Source: JALEFZ01 sp038527485
GTDB lineage: Bacteria; Bacteroidota; Bacteroidia; J057
Length of the DNA stretch: 64,000 nucleotides
Direction of reading: 5' to 3'
Assembly: GCA_038527485.1 (NCBI GenBank)
Contig: JBCBFT010000018.1
Location: forward strand, 1 to 64,000
In this document: positions 25,078 through 34,290 of the stretch, piece after piece
Numbering within the stretch: position 1 is the first letter of the stretch
How the letters are laid out: every line of letters starts with the position of its first letter
The notes under the pieces: model-generated
The model's input: only the letters and a program-made list of their open reading frames with translations
Told to the model about the DNA's origin: nothing
Databases searched by the model: none
Translations under genes and position numbers: made by a program

Positions 25078-28000
25078 TTAAGGATTGACAATCAGACGAA
25101 TAGTCTGCTTGAGTGCTTCTCCTCTTGCCTGTATCATGTATACACCAGGCGCAATTCCTTTCAAATCAAAGGATTTAGCAGTTTCTCCTGCTCGCAACTG
25201 GGCGTTTCGGATTGCTTTTCCTTCCAAACTATACAGTGTCAGATCCAAATCTTCCTGAACCGCTTGGTTCAAGTTGACCCATACTTGGCCCTGCGCAGGG
25301 TTCGGAGTGACAGAAACGCCAAAGGCAACAGGTGCGTCTGTGTTAGATAGCACAGGCAGGACAACTGTATCACGGTAGACACAAAGACTATTGATTCTGA
25401 GTTCTACAGGATAAATCCCTGCGCTTGTATATGCGTGGAGCGGATTCTGCTGATTAGATGTCGCACCATCACCAAATGACCAATCCCATGAAGTGGCATT
25501 GGTAGAGAGGTCTGTAAACTGCACAATACGTGTCGTCGTATCCTCTACAAACTCAAACTCTGCATTGTCTACTTGCACGGTTACCGGCACAAGGTCACTT
25601 CTACAACTAGGCCCTTCTACCTCCCAATCATAGAGATAATAGTAAAAGTCAGCTGCTGAAGTCGTCGCTGAAGAACTAACAATTGACAGCAAGTTCGGGA
25701 TGACATAAGGATAATTAGCACCCGTCTGGTTACGGAATAAGTCGATGCTCGCTCCTCCAATGCTATAATCTCCAGGTCCTGGCACTTCGAGGTTCAGCGT
25801 GATACGCTGTGGTCCCTGAGTTGCATTGACTGTGACCGAAGCGATGGGCGTTCCGCCGCCATTGAAGCCATTCCAAAGACTGATGGTACGTGATCCTGCA
25901 CTTCCTGCATCAATCCAAGCAGATACGATGGTCAGCTTATCGTCTGCAGTGAAGTTCAGAGCTCCTGTAAAGCCTGTATTATGATAGCCACCTGCTCCGA
26001 TCGACCCGTTGGTAGGTCCGATGTTGCTCTGGATACCAGGGATCGCCTGATCGACAAATATTACCGTATCATTAAATAGATTCCCCGTAACGAAGAATGC
26101 CCCTGTATCTACCTGATTTCCTTGTCCATCATACCACGTATACCTGTTGGGACCGATGACGGATAGTAGGGCAAAGGCTCCTGAACATATCTCCTGATCG
26201 AGTACAATAGGTCCTTGTGGCAAGCTGATCAATACCTGCTGCGTCACCGTATCTGCTCCCAATGTATTGGTCACAATCAACGTCACTGTATACAGTCCGC
26301 TAGAAGTATACACGTGCGAAGGATTCTGCACACTGTCGATCGCTCCATCACCGAAGTCCCATCTCCAATCCTGAGGCGTACTGGTAGAAAGGTCCGTAAA
26401 GACCGCACGATCGTTACATACAGATTGGATATTGTATACGAAGGCTGCACTAGGCGCGGCTGTAGGTGTCAAACACTTGGGAGGCAAGTCAAACGCCTCT
26501 ACTTGGTCTGTACGGCTAGCAGATGATCCCTGGCTGGCACTATATCCCAGCCCACGACGAGCAAATACTTCCCAGATCAAACACTCATTTGCCCCACCGT
26601 AGTTGAGCTGGTCTGCAAGCAAGATCGCATCGCGACCATCCACGAATCCAGGTCCACAGGGCTGTAGCTTCAAACCATCCATGACAAGTTGCAAAGCCAT
26701 ATTATTTCCTCCCGTTCCTTCGTAGAAGTCAGGATCAAAGCCATATACATCTACCAATTCTAGGGTCAGATCCCATAGCATGGTACACCAAACAAATCCT
26801 ACACCATGCGGCTGAGAGATGTTGGCTGTGTTATTAGTCGCTGCATATGTAAATGGATTCACATTAAAATCAGGAGAATAAGGAGCAGGTCGGATTCCCT
26901 GTCCTGTGATGGGTTGGTCTACTGCGAATGTTCCAATTCCTCTACTGACTACATTGGTATCTAAGGTCATAAACAGGGCAAAATAGTCACTCCAGCCTTC
27001 ACCCATTTGCTCACCACCTGAAAGACAGCCACTCGTAGCGGGACCACCTGTCAGACGGATAGAGATACCATGACCATATTCGTGTGCAATGATGCCGTTG
27101 TCAAAGTCTCCGTCTCTGTCAAAGTTTCCACCCTGGCTTTGCAGTGTAGCATTGACAGGGTTACCTGAGTTGAGCTGGGAGATAATCGCACTCCCGTCTG
27201 CCTGAGAAACCATGATAGAAGGAATCGTGATTGTACTCGAAGCTCCTCCCATAGCAAAGGGGGCACCTGGCTGATTATTGACGACGATCACTGCAACAGC
27301 TCCCGCATCTTGCGCCTCTTGTACCTTCACGACAAAGGCACAGTTGCCACGTTCTACGATCGCAATTTTCCCATCGATCTGAGCTGCATTGATCAGAGGC
27401 GTACAACCGTCGTTGGGGTTGGGGTTTGTTCCATCGTCTACCAATACGACATCTTCTGTGATAGGCGTCGCAGGCAAGGCAGGACCGAACCCTGCTTCCG
27501 CACCTTGATAAAGACCAGAGATTCCCGCAGGTGAATTGACATTTAGGAGATCCGCCAATCCATTGCCTCCCGTCCAAAGGAACATCTGCATACGAGGGTT
27601 CCCACCTTCAGGAGGGGTACCAAAGTTGGCATTGTTGGTTCCTCCTCCATCTTGTGCATCTGCATTTACATAGTCCCCTCCTATACCTCCTTTTCCGTAG
27701 TTATTCTCCTGGAAGTTACCCGATGCTTCATCAAACCCGTAGTGATACCAGATATCGTGCATGATATTGTTGAGGTAAAACAGGTTGGTGATGGCCGCAT
27801 CTTCATAGGCCGCTGGCTGCTGGTTGATGTTCAAAGGAAAGTCAAAGTTCAAAGCACCTCCCCCATTGGGCGCATATCCAGGAACGTTGTCTGCGTTGCG
27901 ATCCTCTGTAGCATAGACATTGTTTCCACGTGTGATTGTATACTCAGGGCCTTCCGCTCCATCTGTATCATGCCATCCATAAGGAGAAGCTGTCTCGTCT

Positions 28001-28809
28001 GAAGGATCGATGATCAACGATCGAGGACCGTGATTCGGGCTTTCTGTCTTGAAATCAAAGACACTGTATTGCGCATTGGAAGCGGTCTGTGTAGGTCTCA
28101 TCCCAAATGCGGCAATCTCATCAGATGAATCACCATGTGCATGCGGTACAGTAGGATGAGATGGGAAGGCACAGTGTACGACCCAGTCCAACTTGTCCAA
28201 AAGCTTGCCTGTAAGCGCATCTACTCTGACGCTCCACCAGTTTTGGGCATGTTTGGGATAAATGGAAAGATCCCATACCAAAGAGAGTTCTCCTTCAGGT
28301 CCCGGCAGGTACATCAGTTGTACAGGTATATCTTCCAGCGATATGTCGCCTGTATTGAAGAAATAGCGATAACTTCCTTTTTGACCTTGTAAAGTCAGAC
28401 CTGTAGGCATAGACATTCCCAGTTCCTGGGCTGCTGCGTCGATCGCTTGTGCAGGTGTCAGGCTGGGCTGAGTCGCATTGGCGCGCTGTGCCAGATCTGA
28501 CTCCAGGCGATCCGCCATATGGACGATGGCGCCATTCTTGATCGCAAAGTTGGCAACCCCATTGTAGACCTCTATCCCTTGGTATGCCTGTCGTACATGG
28601 AGGTGTGTGACGCCATTGTGCTTAGACAAAAATTGATCTGTGATCGTGTATCCCTGAACGTCCGCGAGCTGCACATCGTGCCCTTCTACATAACGTTCCA
28701 AATAAGAATTGACGAGGTTTCGATAGTCCTGCCCTGACATGCTTGTGGGTAAGAGTACCCCCAGCATTAGCCAGAAGAAGGCTCGTCGAAAGGTAAAAAA
28801 CGTGTTCAT
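25078..28809 (-). CDS. T9SS-secreted M36 (fungalysin-type) metallopeptidase
   Basis: The 1243-residue protein has a signal peptide, an FTP-type propeptide (about residues 30-200), and an M36 catalytic domain with the zinc motif His576-Glu577-Tyr-Gly-His580 and the third ligand region Gly-Glu-Gly-Trp-Ser-Asp about 30 residues later. A PA domain (about 440-560, with Cys-Ala-Phe and Val-Val-Asn-Asn-Gln-Pro-Gly) is inserted before the zinc helix. After it come two PKD domains flanking a beta module and a C-terminal T9SS sorting domain. It should be exported, activated by propeptide removal, and digest extracellular protein. The T9SS machinery itself is not in this window. Confidence 0.95.
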   Translation of the reverse strand: MNTFFTFRRAFFWLMLGVLLPTSMSGQDYRNLVNSYLERYVEGHDVQLADVQGYTITDQFLSKHNGVTHLHVRQAYQGIEVYNGVANFAIKNGAIVHMADRLESDLAQRANATQPSLTPAQAIDAAAQELGMSMPTGLTLQGQKGSYRYFFNTGDISLEDIPVQLMYLPGPEGELSLVWDLSIYPKHAQNWWSVRVDALTGKLLDKLDWVVHCAFPSHPTVPHAHGDSSDEIAAFGMRPTQTASNAQYSVFDFKTESPNHGPRSLIIDPSDETASPYGWHDTDGAEGPEYTITRGNNVYATEDRNADNVPGYAPNGGGALNFDFPLNINQQPAAYEDAAITNLFYLNNIMHDIWYHYGFDEASGNFQENNYGKGGIGGDYVNADAQDGGGTNNANFGTPPEGGNPRMQMFLWTGGNGLADLLNVNSPAGISGLYQGAEAGFGPALPATPITEDVVLVDDGTNPNPNDGCTPLINAAQIDGKIAIVERGNCAFVVKVQEAQDAGAVAVIVVNNQPGAPFAMGGASSTITIPSIMVSQADGSAIISQLNSGNPVNATLQSQGGNFDRDGDFDNGIIAHEYGHGISIRLTGGPATSGCLSGGEQMGEGWSDYFALFMTLDTNVVSRGIGTFAVDQPITGQGIRPAPYSPDFNVNPFTYAATNNTANISQPHGVGFVWCTMLWDLTLELVDVYGFDPDFYEGTGGNNMALQLVMDGLKLQPCGPGFVDGRDAILLADQLNYGGANECLIWEVFARRGLGYSASQGSSASRTDQVEAFDLPPKCLTPTAAPSAAFVYNIQSVCNDRAVFTDLSTSTPQDWRWDFGDGAIDSVQNPSHVYTSSGLYTVTLIVTNTLGADTVTQQVLISLPQGPIVLDQEICSGAFALLSVIGPNRYTWYDGQGNQVDTGAFFVTGNLFNDTVIFVDQAIPGIQSNIGPTNGSIGAGGYHNTGFTGALNFTADDKLTIVSAWIDAGSAGSRTISLWNGFNGGGTPIASVTVNATQGPQRITLNLEVPGPGDYSIGGASIDLFRNQTGANYPYVIPNLLSIVSSSATTSAADFYYYLYDWEVEGPSCRSDLVPVTVQVDNAEFEFVEDTTTRIVQFTDLSTNATSWDWSFGDGATSNQQNPLHAYTSAGIYPVELRINSLCVYRDTVVLPVLSNTDAPVAFGVSVTPNPAQGQVWVNLNQAVQEDLDLTLYSLEGKAIRNAQLRAGETAKSFDLKGIAPGVYMIQARGEALKQTIRLIVNP

Positions 28810-29142
28810 CCGAGTTCTTTTTAGTTTTAGAAGTATACTATAAAATGGCTGTTTAGGTAGTGAATGGCCCTCCTAGCGAAACTGAAAAATAATCAATTTA
28901 TCCGAAAAGAGCACATCAGAAGCTTTCGAGATCTCTTTACTACCTAAACAGTCCACCTCAAGATTCCAATTTAATAGGCCAGCCTCCTTTATTTCTGGTC
29001 TTTTTTCTTCCTTGTTACACGGTTTCTTCACATTCTCACCAACATAAAACAGATTTCTAAGTATCTATTGTTATTTCGCAGACAATAGAAAAGATCTTGA
29101 ATTGTTTCCTCATACATACGGATTCTCTACAAACAACATCCT
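28810..29142. other. 333-bp intergenic region with long-range inverted repeat
   Basis: CTGTTTAGGTAGT (28849-28861) and its exact complement (28939-28951) face each other across 77 bp; allowing a G-U pair the arms extend to 16 bp. No target duplication flanks the 103-bp unit, so a transposable origin is not supported. It lies in the promoter region of the M36 gene on one side and the DinB gene on the other. Confidence 0.6.
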
Positions 29143-29640
29143 ATGCAAATTGGTGATATTCAGCAGTTTTTAGCTTACTACGGAAAGATAAAGGCACGTA
29201 CACGTAGACTTTTTCCGTTCATTCCCCAAGAAAAAATAGAATGGACCTACCAGGAAGGGAAATTTACTATTGGGGATATAATCCGACATTTAGGGGCAAT
29301 AGAACGTTACATGTATGCAGAAAATGCCCAAGGTAGGCTCAGTCGATACAAAGGCTGTGGCCCTGAACTAGCCAAAGGATACCCTGAGGTCATCGCCTAT
29401 TACGAGCAGATGCACGAAGAGTCCAAAGCCATCATTACTCAACTTTCTCCACGAGATCTGCGTCACAAGGTACAGACACCTGCAGGGATAGAAATCACCT
29501 TATGGAAGTGGCTACGCGCTATGCTAGAGCATGAGATTCATCATCGAGGTCAACTGTACATGTACCTCGCCATCCTAGGCATACAGACACCTCCACTTTA
29601 TGGCTTGACCTCTGAAGAGGTGGCAGCCGTGGGACAATGA
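29143..29640 (+). CDS. DinB-family four-helix protein
   Basis: The 165-residue product has the DinB metal-site pattern: His in Ile-Arg-His-Leu-Gly near residue 49 and Glu-His-Glu-Ile-His-His-Arg-Gly-Gln near residue 127. DinB-family members are metal-binding bundles, some of them bacillithiol or mycothiol-dependent transferases; most have no assigned reaction. It precedes the AraC regulator gene by 101 bp on the same strand. Confidence 0.88.
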   Translation: MQIGDIQQFLAYYGKIKARTRRLFPFIPQEKIEWTYQEGKFTIGDIIRHLGAIERYMYAENAQGRLSRYKGCGPELAKGYPEVIAYYEQMHEESKAIITQLSPRDLRHKVQTPAGIEITLWKWLRAMLEHEIHHRGQLYMYLAILGIQTPPLYGLTSEEVAAVGQ

Positions 29641-29670
29641 TTCCTCTTCTTCCCTTCTGTGCTATATCTT

Positions 29671-29683
29671 CTGCATTTTGTGT
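29671..29683 (+). promoter_or_regulatory. Operator-like direct repeat CTGCATTTTGTGT, site 1
   Basis: This 13-bp word occurs exactly three times in this region, here 59 bp before the AraC gene start and twice before the SDR gene. A weaker TGCA-containing copy starts about 20 bp downstream. Likely autoregulatory site of the AraC protein. Confidence 0.6.
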
Positions 29684-29741
29684 TATGCTTTTGCAATGCC
29701 TCTGATGATATTTGTACATATTATCAGAGAACAACATCCCT

Positions 29742-30644
29742 ATGGCAGGAGAAAAACTTAGTGTCAAATCCATCAGCATGATCCATGAGCTCATGGGATT
29801 GGAGAAACCCAAGCATCCACAAATTACGTTGATCGATGCGGCTCGCATTGCGGTCAAGGAGGAAGAACTAGGAACCAAGCTCGTACCCGAATGCTACATG
29901 ATTTCTCTCAAGGATAAGAGTTGTGGGATGGAATACGGACGCAATTCCTTCGACTTCGATGAAGGAGTGCTTGTCTTTTCCGCTCCTGGTCAAACCTACT
30001 CTCCTACCCGTGTCATCGAAGCGGGAGAAATCGAAGGATGGATGCTGTACTTTCACCCTGACCTCATCCGCAATACCTATCTCAGTGATCGGATGGACGA
30101 CTATACCTTCTTCAATTATGAGGTATTTGAAGCGCTGCACTTATCAGCAGATGAAGAGCGTACCATCCATGAATGCGTACACAATATCCAGCACGAGTTC
30201 CAGCAACGCATTGATAACCATAGCCAGCGTGTCATTGTCTCCAACCTCGATCTGTTGCTCAGCTATTGCCTGCGTTTTTACGAGCGTCAATTCAACACGC
30301 GTACACACCAGAGCAAGGATGTGATCTCGCAATTTGAAAAAGCTCTGAAAGCCTACTTCGATACACAAAAACATCTAGAATTGGGACTCCCTCGAATCCA
30401 ATATTTTTCGGAGAAAGCCAATCTCTCTCAACATTACTTTAGCGACCTAGTAAAGAAAGAGACGGGCCGAAGTCCCAAGGATCACATCAATGATTTCATC
30501 GTGGAGAAGGCGAAAAATATGCTGCTCGGAAGCTCCCAATCCGTTAGTGAAATTGCCTACGATTTGGGCTTTAATTATCCACACTACTTTACAAGAATTT
30601 TCAAGGCGCGTACAGGCAAGACTCCTGTGGAATACAGAGGATAA
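29742..30644 (+). CDS. AraC-family transcriptional regulator
   Basis: The 300-residue protein has a cupin-like N-terminal half (Cys-Gly-Met-Glu-Tyr...Phe-Ser-Ala-Pro-Gly-Gln) and two C-terminal helix-turn-helix units: Ile-Gln-Tyr-Phe-Ser-Glu-Lys-Ala-Asn-Leu-Ser near residue 222 and Ser-Val-Ser-Glu-Ile-Ala-Tyr-Asp-Leu-Gly-Phe near residue 270, ending in the family signature Pro-His-Tyr-Phe-Thr-Arg-Ile-Phe-Lys. The start is the ATG at 29742; a TTG ten codons upstream is less likely. Shared 13-bp repeats before this gene and before the SDR gene downstream suggest it controls both. Confidence 0.92.
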   Translation: MAGEKLSVKSISMIHELMGLEKPKHPQITLIDAARIAVKEEELGTKLVPECYMISLKDKSCGMEYGRNSFDFDEGVLVFSAPGQTYSPTRVIEAGEIEGWMLYFHPDLIRNTYLSDRMDDYTFFNYEVFEALHLSADEERTIHECVHNIQHEFQQRIDNHSQRVIVSNLDLLLSYCLRFYERQFNTRTHQSKDVISQFEKALKAYFDTQKHLELGLPRIQYFSEKANLSQHYFSDLVKKETGRSPKDHINDFIVEKAKNMLLGSSQSVSEIAYDLGFNYPHYFTRIFKARTGKTPVEYRG

Positions 30645-30660
30645 TTAGGGAAAAATACAG

Positions 30661-30694
30661 CTGCATTTTGTGTTCGTCCTTCTGCATTTTGTGT
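30661..30694 (+). promoter_or_regulatory. Tandem operator-like repeats CTGCATTTTGTGT, sites 2 and 3
   Basis: Two exact copies (30661-30673 and 30682-30694) start 21 bp apart, that is two helical turns, in direct orientation, 51 bp before the SDR start. This is the layout expected for a dimeric AraC-type activator. The TTTTG core may also serve as -33 element. Confidence 0.65.
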
Positions 30695-30745
30695 CCCTTA
30701 TCTTGGAAAAGTCTCTCCACCTTTGTATCAGATTAAACATACATC

Positions 30746-31813
30746 ATGACAACGATAGATAAAAGTAAACCCGTACTCGTGACAGGTGCCAATGGATATG
30801 TAGCCAGTTGGCTAGTGAAGCGCCTGCTAGACGAAGGAATCACCGTACACGCCGCTGTACGCAGTCCTGAAAATGATCAGAAAGTAGGGCACCTCAAAGA
30901 GGCAGCGGCAAATGCCAAGGGAACGATTAAGTTCTTCAAGGCAGACCTACTGACACCAGGTGCCTACAAAGAAGCCATGGAAGGCTGCGAACTCGTCTAC
31001 CACACAGCTTCTCCTTTTACCATCAATGTAAAAGATCCACAGAAAGAGCTCATCGAACCTGCGGAGCAAGGCACAGCGAATGTCCTCGAATCTGCCAATG
31101 AGGTCGATTCTGTCAAACGCGTAGTGGTCACAAGTAGTTGTGCCGCTTTGTATACAGATGCTATTGATACGGTCAATGCACCAGGAGGCCAGTTGACAGA
31201 GGATGTTTGGAATACAACGGCTTCTTTGGACTACCAGCCTTACTCCTACTCCAAAACTTTGGCAGAGAAAAAGGCTTGGGAAATGTCTAAAGCGCAGGAT
31301 CGTTGGGACCTAGTCACCATCAATCCTCCGATGGTACTCGGACCTGCCTTGAACCCACACAATACGACTTCTGAGAGTATGAACATACTCAAGATGATAG
31401 GTAGTGGACAAATGGCGATGGGCGCACCTAAAATGGGGATAGGGCTTGTCGATGTACGCGATGTAGCGGAAGCGCATTTTCAGGCTGGATTTACCCCTGA
31501 GGCAAAGGGCCGCTATATCACATCTGCTCACAATACAGATTTCTTAGAATTGGGGACAACCTTGCTACCCAAATATGGCAAGCAATTTCCCCTGCCCAAG
31601 CGTGCCATCCCTAAGTGGCTCATCGTGCTAGTAGGCCCTTTGACCAATCCTTTGTTCACGCGTGACCTACTCCGCAAAAATGTTGATGTACCTTGGAAGG
31701 CCGACAACTCCAAGATCAAACATGAGCTGGGCATAAACTTCCGCCCGATGAAAGAGACATTAGAGGATTCCTTCCAAGTATTGATCGATGAGAAGATATT
31801 GGTCGCCTCGTAG
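30746..31813 (+). CDS. Extended SDR reductase (dihydroflavonol-reductase-like)
   Basis: The 355-residue protein has the Rossmann motif Thr-Gly-Ala-Asn-Gly-Tyr-Val-Ala (near residue 13), the substrate-strand Val-Thr-Ser-Ser-Cys-Ala-Ala-Leu near 127 and the catalytic Tyr-x-x-x-Lys in Tyr-Ser-Tyr-Ser-Lys near 165. It should reduce an aldehyde or ketone with NAD(P)H; the closest named relatives are dihydroflavonol 4-reductases and methylglyoxal reductases. Probably the target of the AraC protein encoded just upstream. Confidence 0.88.
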   Translation: MTTIDKSKPVLVTGANGYVASWLVKRLLDEGITVHAAVRSPENDQKVGHLKEAAANAKGTIKFFKADLLTPGAYKEAMEGCELVYHTASPFTINVKDPQKELIEPAEQGTANVLESANEVDSVKRVVVTSSCAALYTDAIDTVNAPGGQLTEDVWNTTASLDYQPYSYSKTLAEKKAWEMSKAQDRWDLVTINPPMVLGPALNPHNTTSESMNILKMIGSGQMAMGAPKMGIGLVDVRDVAEAHFQAGFTPEAKGRYITSAHNTDFLELGTTLLPKYGKQFPLPKRAIPKWLIVLVGPLTNPLFTRDLLRKNVDVPWKADNSKIKHELGINFRPMKETLEDSFQVLIDEKILVAS

Positions 31814-31862
31814 GATCTTGCATAATGCGATCTTGCTACGGCAAGATCCTACGGGCAAGATC
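31810..31862. repeat. Nested GATCTTGC/GCAAGATC hairpins at the SDR stop codon
   Basis: GATCTTGC occurs at 31814-31821 and 31829-31836, its complement at 31841-31848 and 31855-31862. The outer pairing GTAGGATCTTGC/GCAAGATCCTAC (31810-31821/31841-31852) and an inner hairpin with a TACG loop exclude each other. The outer stem contains the SDR stop codon. Confidence 0.7.
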
Positions 31863-31878
31863 ACCTCAAAATAAATCC

Positions 31879-31906
31879 AGCCCTGCATCCGCATGTAGGG
31901 CTTTTT
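31879..31906 (+). terminator. Intrinsic terminator of the SDR gene
   Basis: Stem 31879-31888/31893-31902 (AGCCCTGCAT with one G-U pair, 4-nt loop) followed by TTTTTC. It abuts the stop of the convergent lipoprotein gene. Confidence 0.85.
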
Positions 31907-31909
31907 CTA

Positions 31910-32569
31910 TTAGTTGCCTTCCACAGGGTTTCCCCCGCACCTTTTCCAGTAAAAATCTTGCCTTTCCTTCAGTCCAACCTCCATCAAATGTTTCCTTATC
32001 CTCCTAAGGAGTCGGGTATTCCCACAATCACCAATCAGGATGAAGAGAAGAAAATCTTCGCATTTGAGCGTCATAAATCCCATCTTGAAGAATGTCTCCT
32101 CTTCCAACGTCAATCCGTCTCGTGATTTAAAAATCATATCAACCGAATAGCTAGTTCCATCTTGTAAGGGAATCTTCATTAATTTGGGAAGGACCTCGAT
32201 ATAAGTATCATCAGACTTTAGCATCCACTGCACCCCTGATTTTTCCTTCCATATATCCTCAAGAACATAGGGGAGCATATAGCCCATCGTAGAATCGGGA
32301 ATCTTACTTTTTTCAAATACCTGACGATAATCCTCTTCTGCCAAAGCGAGAATCTGTGCTATCCACAAGTCGCAGTCCCCTCTATAAAGCGAATCTACTT
32401 TTTCAGCTTCAGTCACATCTACTGATGACGTATCTAGCATCACCTTGCTCCTGGTAGAGTCGAGACCTACAGCATTTTCCTTTACTGAAGACACATCCTG
32501 CCTACAGGAGCAAAGGCTCCACACCATCAACAACCCTAATGTCCAGATATTCAGTGCCCACTTACTCAT
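31910..32569 (-). CDS. Lipoprotein of unknown function
   Basis: The 219-residue protein has a lipoprotein signal with lipobox Leu-Cys-Ser-Cys (Cys22). The mature part is mixed and soluble, with a C-terminal basic region. I recognise no domain. It is a single gene between the SDR gene and the xylose operon. Confidence 0.75.
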   Translation of the reverse strand: MSKWALNIWTLGLLMVWSLCSCRQDVSSVKENAVGLDSTRSKVMLDTSSVDVTEAEKVDSLYRGDCDLWIAQILALAEEDYRQVFEKSKIPDSTMGYMLPYVLEDIWKEKSGVQWMLKSDDTYIEVLPKLMKIPLQDGTSYSVDMIFKSRDGLTLEEETFFKMGFMTLKCEDFLLFILIGDCGNTRLLRRIRKHLMEVGLKERQDFYWKRCGGNPVEGN

Positions 32570-32718
32570 ACGATTTAAGATTTGTATATGTAAGTCGAAG
32601 TAACCTAGATGTTACAGCCCATCCTGCTCCGATATTTTCTCTAGAGATAAACGACGGATACCGTTGCTTCCTACAAGCAATATGCACAAATTAAAGCAGT
32701 ACTTCTACTACCACACAC

Positions 32719-34239
32719 ATGTATCTACTGGGCTACGACATCGGCTCCTCCTCTATCAAAGCGGCTTTGGTAGACATCTCTACAGGCGACACCCTTGCCT
32801 CCACCCTATCTCCCCAAAAGGAAATGGAGATTCTGGCCATGCAGGAAGGCTGGGCAGCACAAGATCCAGAGGTTTGGTGGCAACATGTCTGCATCGCAAC
32901 GCGAGAGCTCCTTCAAACACAGACTATAGATCCTTCCCAGATCCAAGGCATTGGTATCGCCTATCAGATGCACGGACTCGTCGTCCTAGACAAAAACGGA
33001 AAGGTCCTACGCCCCGCCATCATATGGTGCGACAGTCGGGCTGTACATATTGGAAATCGTGCGCTCAAAGCCTTAGGGAAAGAAAAAGCATATCAACACT
33101 TACTCAATTCTCCTGGAAATTTCACTGCTTCTAAACTCAGATGGATTCAGGAAAATGAGCCAGACATATACCAGCAGATCGACCAGATCATGCTCCCAGG
33201 AGACTACATCGCATATAGACTGACAGGCAAAATCAGTACTACAATCAGCGGGTTGTCCGAAGGTATCTTCTGGGATTTTCACTCCCATTCTATCGCCAAC
33301 TGGTTACTCGATCATTTTCAATTCTCCCCTCGTCTCATTCCCCCCATTCTCCCTACTTTTTCTATCCAAGGAAAGACGACTGCCACCGCCGCCCAGCAAA
33401 CAGGCTTAACTTCGGGAATCCCCGTCACCTACCGTGCAGGCGACCAACCCAATAACGCCTTATCTCTCAATGTACTGGAACCAGGAGAAATAGCAGCTAC
33501 AGGAGGCACCTCAGGTGTCGTATACGGTGTAGTCGATCGACCAATCCATGATCCACAGTCTCGTGTCAATGGCTTTGCCCATGTGAATCATACGCCAATA
33601 CATGAGCGTATCGGTATCCTGCTCTGTATCAATGGCGCAGGTATCCAGTACAGCTGGCTCAAGCACCAGATGGGCGATTTTTCGTATCCAGAAATGGAAC
33701 ATATGGCCCAAAGGATCCCCGTAGGTTCTGAAGGCTTGCGCATCCTTCCCTTTGGCAATGGAGCCGAACGCATGCTGGGTAATCGGATGAGTGGAGCCCA
33801 AGTCAATAATCTTCAATTCAACCGCCATACACAAGCACACTTCTTTCGTGCAGGATTAGAGGGGATCGCCTTTTCCTTTGTCTATGGAATGAAAGTCTTC
33901 CAGGAAATGGAGGTTCCGATTCACATCCTTAGAGTAGGAAACGACAACCTTTTCCAGTCAGCCATTTTCTCCCAAACCATCGCCAATCTGATTGGATGTC
34001 CGATACAAGTCATCGCTACAAATGGTGCCATGGGTGCTGCCAAAGCAGCAGGAGTAGCCCCAGGGATCTATGCCTCTCCAAGGGAAGCTATACAAAAGCA
34101 GACCATCGTGCAGGTATTTGATCCAGAGCATCATCCCAAAGCCTATCTACATGCCTATCAGTCTTGGGAATCAGATCTGAAAAGGCTTATCCGTCATTTA
34201 GATCCCCCTGAATCATCAACCACCCTCTCTCAACCATAA
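32719..34239 (+). CDS. xylB: Xylulokinase
   Basis: The 506-residue protein is an FGGY-family sugar kinase: Asp-Ile-Gly-Ser-Ser-Ser-Ile-Lys near residue 7, Gln-Met-His-Gly-Leu-Val near residue 89 (the substrate-binding block of xylulokinases), Trp-Cys-Asp-Ser-Arg-Ala near 106, and the C-terminal ATP block around Gly-Ala-Met-Gly-Ala-Ala. It phosphorylates D-xylulose to xylulose 5-phosphate. The next gene encodes the preceding enzyme of the pathway, 51 bp downstream. Confidence 0.95.
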   Translation: MYLLGYDIGSSSIKAALVDISTGDTLASTLSPQKEMEILAMQEGWAAQDPEVWWQHVCIATRELLQTQTIDPSQIQGIGIAYQMHGLVVLDKNGKVLRPAIIWCDSRAVHIGNRALKALGKEKAYQHLLNSPGNFTASKLRWIQENEPDIYQQIDQIMLPGDYIAYRLTGKISTTISGLSEGIFWDFHSHSIANWLLDHFQFSPRLIPPILPTFSIQGKTTATAAQQTGLTSGIPVTYRAGDQPNNALSLNVLEPGEIAATGGTSGVVYGVVDRPIHDPQSRVNGFAHVNHTPIHERIGILLCINGAGIQYSWLKHQMGDFSYPEMEHMAQRIPVGSEGLRILPFGNGAERMLGNRMSGAQVNNLQFNRHTQAHFFRAGLEGIAFSFVYGMKVFQEMEVPIHILRVGNDNLFQSAIFSQTIANLIGCPIQVIATNGAMGAAKAAGVAPGIYASPREAIQKQTIVQVFDPEHHPKAYLHAYQSWESDLKRLIRHLDPPESSTTLSQP

Positions 34240-34290
34240 GCAGAAAGGTGATATGACCTTCTAGAGACAACCTTTTTACAGAAATCTACA

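Noticed and set aside
28849..28951. Second MITE
   Set aside because: Inverted arms are present but no target duplication flanks them.
32664..33134. Plus-strand frame overlapping xylB
   Set aside because: Different frame from XylB, which is certain; the product is basic and without features.
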